Source of the DNA: Sedimenticola hydrogenitrophicus
GTDB taxonomy: Bacteria; Pseudomonadota; Gammaproteobacteria; Chromatiales; Chromatiaceae
Direction of reading: 5' to 3'
Length of the DNA stretch: 43,671 nt
Assembly: GCF_025175675.1 (NCBI RefSeq)
Contig: NZ_JANIOA010000038.1
Span: 1-43,671, forward strand
Shown here: positions 38,129 to 43,671 of the stretch, piece after piece
Layout of the letters: the number at the start of each line of letters is the position of its first letter
How positions within the stretch are numbered: position 1 is the first letter of the stretch
The notes under the pieces: generated by a model
What the model saw: the letters and a program-made list of their open reading frames with translations, nothing else
What the model was told of the DNA's origin: nothing
Databases searched by the model: none
Made by a program: the position numbers and the translations under genes

Positions 38129-40117
38129 ATGGACAAGATATACCTCCTTATCGTGCTGGCGCCCCTGATTGGCGCAATCATCGCCGGCTTTTTGGGTTCG
38201 CGTATTGGGCGTGCCGGGGCGCATTGGGTCGCCAGCGGTGGTGTCGGTCTCTCCATGCTGCTTTCGTTCTACGTGTTGCTCCAGTTCATCAACGGTACTA
38301 CCGGGGTCTATAACGAGAGCGTCTATACCTGGATGGTCAGTGACGGTATCCGCATGGAGATCGGGTTCCTGGTGGACCAGCTGACCGCCATGATGATGGC
38401 GGTGGTGACCTTCGTCTCTTTCTGTGTGCATATCTACACCATCGGCTATATGGCCCATGATGAGGATAACTGGCCGAAGAGCAGTCTGGCCGGTACCAAC
38501 AGTTACCAGCGCTTCTTCAGCTATATCTCGCTGTTTACCTTCTCCATGCTGATGCTGGTGATGTCCAACAACTTCCTGCAGCTGTTCTTCGGCTGGGAAG
38601 CGGTGGGCCTGGTCTCCTATCTGCTGATCGGCTTCTGGTCGGTGCGGGAGACCGCGGTATTCGCCAACCTCAAGGCCTTCATCGTCAACCGCGTCGGTGA
38701 CTTCGGCTTTATCCTGGGTATCGCGGCGGTCGCCATGTATACCAATAGCCTGGATTATGCCGAGGTGTTCAAACTGGCGCCGGGCCTGGCGGATACCCAG
38801 ATCACCGTGCTGGGTGACACCGGCTGGTCGCTGATGACGGTGATCTGCATCTGCCTGTTCATCGGCGCCATGGGCAAGTCGGCGCAGGTGCCGCTGCATG
38901 TCTGGCTACCGGATTCGATGGAAGGCCCGACCCCGATCTCGGCGCTGATCCATGCCGCCACCATGGTGACCGCCGGTGTCTTCATGGTCACCCGCATGTC
39001 GCCGCTCTATGAGCTGTCCGAGACGGCACTCACCTTTGTCCTGGTCATCGGCGCCACCACGGCCCTGTTCACCGGGTTGATCGGCGTGGTGCAGAACGAC
39101 ATCAAGCGGGTGGTGGCCTATTCGACCCTGTCCCAGCTCGGTTACATGATGGTGGCCCTCGGTGTCTCCGCCTATGCCGCCGGCGTGTTCCACCTGATGA
39201 CCCACGCCTTCTTCAAGGCACTGCTGTTCCTGGCCGCCGGTTCGGTGATTATCGGCATGCACCATGATCAGGATATTCGCAACATGGGCGGTATCCGCAA
39301 ATACATGAAGATCACCTGGATTACCGCGCTGATCGGCTCACTGGCGCTGATCGGTCTGCCGGGCTCTTCGGGGTTCTTCTCCAAGGACGCCATTATCGAG
39401 GCGGTGCATCACTCAACCATCGCCGGATCAGGCTATGCCTATTTTGCCGTGGTCGCCGGCGTGTTCGTGACGGCGCTCTACAGCTTCCGTATGTACTTCC
39501 TGGTGTTTCATGGCAGCGGGCCGCGGGACGAGCATGCCAAGGCACACCTGCACGAATCGCCCAAGGTGGTGACCGTGCCGCTGATCCTGCTGGCCGTGCC
39601 GTCCCTGTTCATCGGTATGTTCACCGTGGGCGACATGGTGTTCGGCGACTGGTTCAAGGATTCGATCTTTGTGCTGCCTGAGCACAATACCCTGGGCCAG
39701 ATCGAGTTTCACGGTACCTGGGCCTTCTTTACCCACGGCATTTTCGCCCTGCCGACCCTGCTGGCCGCGGCGGGCGTGGCGGTTGCCTTTGTCTTCTACA
39801 TGATGAAACCGGCCCTGGCGGAGAGCTGGAAGAAGCGCTTCCAGAGCGTCGGTATCTACCAGATGCTGGACAAGAAATACGGCTTTGACGAAACCTATCA
39901 GGCGCTGTTTGCCGGGGGCAGTCGGGGCATCGGAAAGCTGTTTTGGAATATGGGTGACCGCGGCCTGATCGACGGCCTGATCATCAACGGCTCCGCCCGT
40001 TCGATCGATCGCTTCGCCGGTTGGGTGCGCAACATCCAGACCGGTTATCTCTTCCATTACGCAATTGCCATGATTCTGGGTCTGCTGATTCTGCTGACCT
40101 GGTTCGTGATCGCTTAA
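38129..40117 (+). CDS. nuoL: NADH-quinone oxidoreductase subunit L
   Basis: NuoL (ND5) is the distal antiporter-like proton pump with the long lateral helix. The 662-residue protein has about 16 membrane helices. Conserved tracts are FFGWEAVGLVSYLLIGFW (membrane glutamate), GKSAQVPLHVWLPDSMEGP (lysine), and LIHAATMVTAGVFM, then THAFFKALLFLAAGSV. The C-terminal lateral helix and anchor end in LLILLTWFVIA. Start ATG 38129. Confidence 0.97.
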   Translation: MDKIYLLIVLAPLIGAIIAGFLGSRIGRAGAHWVASGGVGLSMLLSFYVLLQFINGTTGVYNESVYTWMVSDGIRMEIGFLVDQLTAMMMAVVTFVSFCVHIYTIGYMAHDEDNWPKSSLAGTNSYQRFFSYISLFTFSMLMLVMSNNFLQLFFGWEAVGLVSYLLIGFWSVRETAVFANLKAFIVNRVGDFGFILGIAAVAMYTNSLDYAEVFKLAPGLADTQITVLGDTGWSLMTVICICLFIGAMGKSAQVPLHVWLPDSMEGPTPISALIHAATMVTAGVFMVTRMSPLYELSETALTFVLVIGATTALFTGLIGVVQNDIKRVVAYSTLSQLGYMMVALGVSAYAAGVFHLMTHAFFKALLFLAAGSVIIGMHHDQDIRNMGGIRKYMKITWITALIGSLALIGLPGSSGFFSKDAIIEAVHHSTIAGSGYAYFAVVAGVFVTALYSFRMYFLVFHGSGPRDEHAKAHLHESPKVVTVPLILLAVPSLFIGMFTVGDMVFGDWFKDSIFVLPEHNTLGQIEFHGTWAFFTHGIFALPTLLAAAGVAVAFVFYMMKPALAESWKKRFQSVGIYQMLDKKYGFDETYQALFAGGSRGIGKLFWNMGDRGLIDGLIINGSARSIDRFAGWVRNIQTGYLFHYAIAMILGLLILLTWFVIA

Positions 40118-40136
40118 GCAAGGTAGGACGCATCGA

Positions 40137-41654
40137 ATGTTAGCAGACTGGCCCATACTCAGTTTGACCATCTGGTTGCCCATCGTGGGTGGCTTCCTGG
40201 TTCTCGCAAGTGGAGACAGGGCGGCCAATGCCACCCGCTGGACGGCCCTGACCTTTGCGATTCTCACGTTTCTCGTGAGTCTGCCGCTCTATTCGAGTTT
40301 CGACTCGACCAGCGTCGGCATGCAGTTCGTGGAACGCGCGACCTGGATCGAACTGTTCAAGATCGAGTACTACCTGGGTGTCGACGGTATCTCCATGCCG
40401 CTGATCATCCTCACCACCTTTATCTCGATCTTTGTGATCATCGCCGGCTGGGAGGTGATTCAGTACAAGCCCTCCCATTACATGGCGGCGTTCCTGATCA
40501 TGGAAGGCGTCATGGTGGGTGTGTTCTCCTCGCTCGATGCCATGCTGTTCTACGTATTCTGGGAAGCGATGCTGATCCCGATGTTCCTGATCATCGGCGT
40601 CTGGGGCGGACCCAACCGGGTCTATGCCACCATCAAGTTCTTCCTCTACACCTTCTTCGGCTCGGTGTTCATGCTGGTCGCGCTGATCTACATGTATTTC
40701 CAGGCCGGCAGCTTCGACATCCTGGCGTTCCACGACCTGAAGATGGGGCTGGAGGTGCAGGTGCTGATCTTTATCGCCTTCCTGCTGGCCTTCGCGGTCA
40801 AGGTGCCGATGTGGCCGGTGCACACCTGGTTGCCGGACGCCCACGTCGAGGCGCCGACCGGCGGTTCGGTCATCCTGGCGGCCATCATGCTGAAGATCGG
40901 TGGCTACGGCTTCCTGCGTTTCAGCCTGCCGATCACGCCCGATGCCAGCAGCTACCTGGATTGGCTGATCATCACCCTGTCCCTGATTGCCGTGGTCTAC
41001 ATCGGCTTCGTGGCGCTGGTGCAGCAGGATATGAAGAAGCTGATCGCCTATTCATCCATCGCCCACATGGGCTTTGTAACGCTGGGCTTCTTTATCGTGT
41101 TCATTATTGCCCGGAGCACCGAATCCACCGGCGGCGCCATGATGGGCGTGGAAGGCGGCATGGTGCAGATGGTATCTCACGGCTTCATCTCCGCCGCCAT
41201 GTTCCTCTGTGTCGGCGTGCTGTATGACCGTATCCACAGCCGTGAGATCGCCGACTACGGTGGCGTGGTCCACACCATGCCGATCTTCGCCGGCTTCATG
41301 GTGTTCTTCGCCATGGCCAACGCCGGACTGCCGGGTACCTCCGGGTTTGTCGGCGAATTCATGGTGATCCTGGCCAGTTTCCGCGCCGACTTCTGGTTTG
41401 CCTTCCTCGCCGCCACGACACTGATTATCGGTGCCGCCTACACCCTGTGGATGGTCAAGCGGGTGATGTTTGGGGCGGTTGGCAACGACAAGGTCGCGGC
41501 ATTGAAGGATATCAACGGGCGTGAGTTCCTGGTGCTTGGCTCCCTGGCGGCCGCCGTGCTGATCCTCGGTCTCTGGCCCGCCCCGCTGGTCGAGGTGATG
41601 GACGTCTCTGTCGCCAACTTGCTGAAACATATTGCTGTAACAAAAATACCCTAA
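40137..41654 (+). CDS. nuoM: NADH-quinone oxidoreductase subunit M
   Basis: NuoM (ND4) is the middle antiporter-like proton pump of complex I. The 505-residue protein has about 14 membrane helices. It has the key glutamate in LFYVFWEAMLIPMFLIIG, the lysine in AFAVKVPMWPVHTWLPDAHV, and the second lysine in QQDMKKLIAYSSIAHMG, followed by VSHGFISAAMFLCVGVLY. Start ATG 40137. nuoN follows after 31 bp. Confidence 0.97.
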   Translation: MLADWPILSLTIWLPIVGGFLVLASGDRAANATRWTALTFAILTFLVSLPLYSSFDSTSVGMQFVERATWIELFKIEYYLGVDGISMPLIILTTFISIFVIIAGWEVIQYKPSHYMAAFLIMEGVMVGVFSSLDAMLFYVFWEAMLIPMFLIIGVWGGPNRVYATIKFFLYTFFGSVFMLVALIYMYFQAGSFDILAFHDLKMGLEVQVLIFIAFLLAFAVKVPMWPVHTWLPDAHVEAPTGGSVILAAIMLKIGGYGFLRFSLPITPDASSYLDWLIITLSLIAVVYIGFVALVQQDMKKLIAYSSIAHMGFVTLGFFIVFIIARSTESTGGAMMGVEGGMVQMVSHGFISAAMFLCVGVLYDRIHSREIADYGGVVHTMPIFAGFMVFFAMANAGLPGTSGFVGEFMVILASFRADFWFAFLAATTLIIGAAYTLWMVKRVMFGAVGNDKVAALKDINGREFLVLGSLAAAVLILGLWPAPLVEVMDVSVANLLKHIAVTKIP

Positions 41655-41685
41655 CCGGCCCTATTCAAGGAATTGGTGAGATTCG

Positions 41686-43122
41686 ATGCAATTTGATACA
41701 TCCAGCCTGATACCGGTATTACCGGAGATCTTTATCCTGACAGCGGCCTGTGTGGTCCTGGTGGTGGATCTGTTTCTAAAAGAGGAGCAACGGGTAGTCA
41801 GTTATGGCATGACGCAGATCAGCCTGTTGCTGGGCATCGCCGTCATCCTGATGACGGCGCCGGCGGAAACACGCATTGTGTTTGACGGCAGCGTGGTCAG
41901 GGATGGCATGGGCGACATCCTCAAGATCGCCATCTTCATCATCAGCGGCGGGGCGTTCCTCTATTCCAAGGAGTACCTGCGGGACCGGGACCTGTTCAAG
42001 GGCGAGTATTACGTCCTGGGCCTGTTTGCCATACTGGGCATGATGGTCATGGTATCGGCCAACAGCTTCCTCACGGTCTATCTCGGACTGGAGCTGCTGG
42101 CGCTCTCCTTCTATGCCCTGGTCGCCTTCAATCGGGATTCCGCCGACGCCTCCGAAGCGGCAATGAAGTACTTTGTGCTGGGTGCGCTTGCCTCCGGTAT
42201 GTTGCTGTACGGTATCTCCATGATCTACGGTGCCACCGGCTCCATCGGTTTCCAGGCCATCAGCGAGGGCCTGACCAATCCCGATGTGAACAAGATCGTG
42301 CTGGTATTCGGTCTGGTGTTCGTGGTGATCGGCCTGGCCTTCAAATTTGGCGCCGTACCGTTCCATATGTGGGTGCCGGATGTCTATCAGGGGGCGCCCA
42401 CCGCGGTGGTCACGCTGCTGGGTAGTGCGCCAAAAATCGCCGCCTTCGCACTGGCCATGCGCATGCTGGTGGATGGACTGGGGGGGCTGCACGGCGACTG
42501 GCAGTACATGCTGGTGATCCTGGCGATTCTCTCCATGGCGGTGGGCAACATATTCGCCATCGCCCAGGCCAATATCAAACGCATGCTGGCCTATTCGACC
42601 ATCTCCCATGTCGGCTTTATCCTGATCGGTATTCTCGCCGGCACCAGCAAGGGCTATACCGCCGCCATGTTCTACAGCATCGTCTACGCGGTCATGGCGC
42701 TCGGTGCCTTCGGTATCGTGATGCTGCTGAGCCGGCGTGGCTTCGAGGCGGAGAACCTGGACGATTACAAGGGTCTGAACGAGCGCAGCCCCTGGTTTGC
42801 CGGGATGATGCTGCTGGTGATGTTCTCCATGGCGGGTGTGCCGCCCACCGTCGGCTTTTTTGCCAAGCTGGTGGTGCTGGAGGCGGTCGTCAGTATCGAT
42901 ATGACCTGGTTGGCCCTGGTGGGTGTGTTCTTCTCAATCATCGGCGCCTTCTATTACCTGCGTATCATCAAGCTGATGTACTTTGACAAGCCGCTGGACA
43001 ATACGCCGTTGAGCGCGGGCATGGATACCCAGATCGCCTTGTCGGTGAACGGGCTGGCCATGCTGGCCCTGGGGATGTTCCCGGCCGGTCTGCTGTCCCT
43101 TTGCGCGGCGGCGCTGGCCTAG
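41686..43122 (+). CDS. nuoN: NADH-quinone oxidoreductase subunit N
   Basis: NuoN (ND2) is the third antiporter-like proton pump, nearest NuoK. The 478-residue protein has about 14 membrane helices, with the glutamate in TVYLGLELLALSFYALVAF, the lysine in AFKFGAVPFHMWVPDVYQG, and ANIKRMLAYSTISHVGF. It is the last nuo gene; a strong terminator follows 34 bp after the stop. Start ATG 41686. Confidence 0.97.
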   Translation: MQFDTSSLIPVLPEIFILTAACVVLVVDLFLKEEQRVVSYGMTQISLLLGIAVILMTAPAETRIVFDGSVVRDGMGDILKIAIFIISGGAFLYSKEYLRDRDLFKGEYYVLGLFAILGMMVMVSANSFLTVYLGLELLALSFYALVAFNRDSADASEAAMKYFVLGALASGMLLYGISMIYGATGSIGFQAISEGLTNPDVNKIVLVFGLVFVVIGLAFKFGAVPFHMWVPDVYQGAPTAVVTLLGSAPKIAAFALAMRMLVDGLGGLHGDWQYMLVILAILSMAVGNIFAIAQANIKRMLAYSTISHVGFILIGILAGTSKGYTAAMFYSIVYAVMALGAFGIVMLLSRRGFEAENLDDYKGLNERSPWFAGMMLLVMFSMAGVPPTVGFFAKLVVLEAVVSIDMTWLALVGVFFSIIGAFYYLRIIKLMYFDKPLDNTPLSAGMDTQIALSVNGLAMLALGMFPAGLLSLCAAALA

Positions 43123-43156
43123 GTACTGGTTGCACCATCGCCTGGTCCAGGCCAAT

Positions 43157-43185
43157 AAAGCCCTGTCCCGGTGACAGGGCTTTTT
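43157..43185 (+). terminator. Intrinsic terminator of the nuo operon
   Basis: AAAGCCCTGTC, loop CCGGT, GACAGGGCTTT plus two further T: an 11-bp perfect stem with a T-run. Confidence 0.92.
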
Positions 43186-43260
43186 CGTTCAGGGAAGGAA
43201 GTCCTTATCCCATGAAGGCCAGGGATGGTTGGGCGCAACTTTGATGGATCCAGCTGAAGA

Positions 43261-43327
43261 GGTCGGAGTCAAGCCGCCCCGAGTTGGCAGCATATATTCG
43301 CTGTTCTGGCGCGGCTTGACTCCGACC
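43261..43327. repeat. REP-like palindrome, copy 2
   Basis: GGTCGGAGTCAAGCCGC (43261-43277) is the exact reverse complement of GCGGCTTGACTCCGACC (43311-43327), with a 33-nt spacer. Its right arm shares 19 identical bases with the palindrome at 20832-20894. The remaining gap 43328-43470 before the tRNA shows no gene. Confidence 0.75.
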
Positions 43328-43470
43328 CCTTCCGGTTCAGTGAACCTGTCGAGCGGGATTGAAAGGGCAGTGAATTTTGCCCTGTTGTTGTGTATCCGGA
43401 TTAATCGAATTATTTGAACGGAGAGGGGTTGTCAAACCGATTTCATGTGCGTATCATCTGCGCCTTCAGA

Positions 43471-43547
<77 letters not shown>

Positions 43548-43550
43548 AAC

Positions 43551-43583
43551 AAAAAAAGGGTCGCCCAGTGCGACCCTTTTTTG
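43551..43583 (+). terminator. Intrinsic terminator after tRNA-fMet
   Basis: AAAAAAGGGTCGC, loop CCAGT, GCGACCCTTTTTT starts 4 bp after the tRNA CCA end. The hairpin is perfect and strong. Confidence 0.93.
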
Positions 43584-43600
43584 TACCAATAAATAGGGTG

Positions 43601-43671
43601 TATTCGAACCTACGACTTCCAAACGGTCAGGTTCGACCAGCGCCGCAGGCGCGCAGCACGAGCGGAGCGAG
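43601..43671 (-). repeat. GC-rich element carrying an inverted tRNA-fMet fragment (cut by window end)
   Basis: Bases 43603-43617 (ATTCGAACCTACGAC) are the exact reverse complement of 15 bases of the neighbouring tRNA-fMet T-arm region. Downstream lies AGCGCCGCAGGCGC, similar to AGCGCCCGCAGGGCGC inside the split tRNA-Ser at 4286-4354, then short GAGCG-type repeats running off the window. The element is incomplete here. Confidence 0.5.

Overview
The window looks like a chromosomal segment from a gammaproteobacterium, possibly Chromatiales- or Thiotrichales-like. This rests on the gene orders ftsH-folP-glmM-tpiA-secG-tRNA-Leu and carA-carB-greA-yhbY/rlmE-ftsH, a 14-subunit nuo operon with separate nuoC and nuoD, and many short palindromic intergenic repeats. 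The taxon is an inference; no marker was compared.

Positions 1-4500 hold a membrane diguanylate cyclase, the tRNA adenosine deaminase tadA, the lytic transglycosylase mltF on the minus strand, and a tRNA-Ser(CGA). The sequence just before that tRNA is duplicated and contains a split remnant of the same tRNA.

Positions 4620-12330 are a defence cassette on the plus strand. A MntA-HepT toxin-antitoxin pair is followed after only 23 bp by a complete four-gene Wadjet (JetABCD) system, the SMC-type complex that cleaves circular plasmid DNA. All six genes overlap or nearly touch, so one transcript is plausible.

Positions 12339-15606 carry a small cytochrome c, the tRNA methyltransferase trmO, an orphan DUF692/MNIO protein with an altered metal-site region, and trxC. 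Long intergenic palindromes separate them.

Positions 15600-28490 are core housekeeping: carAB, greA, yhbY, rlmE, ftsH, folP, glmM, tpiA, secG and tRNA-Leu(GAG). Two apparent non-autonomous elements flank tpiA.

Positions 28546-43185 are the full respiratory complex I operon nuoA-N, with a good sigma70 promoter and a strong terminator. An initiator tRNA-fMet with a U1-U72 mismatch follows. The window ends inside a GC-rich element that carries an inverted copy of part of that tRNA.

The most interesting points are the TA-Wadjet cassette beside a rearranged tRNA-Ser, the tRNA-fragment elements at both ends of the window, several families of intergenic palindromes, and the unusual DUF692 protein. 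Wadjet and MntA-HepT are known systems; I found no clearly new multi-gene system.
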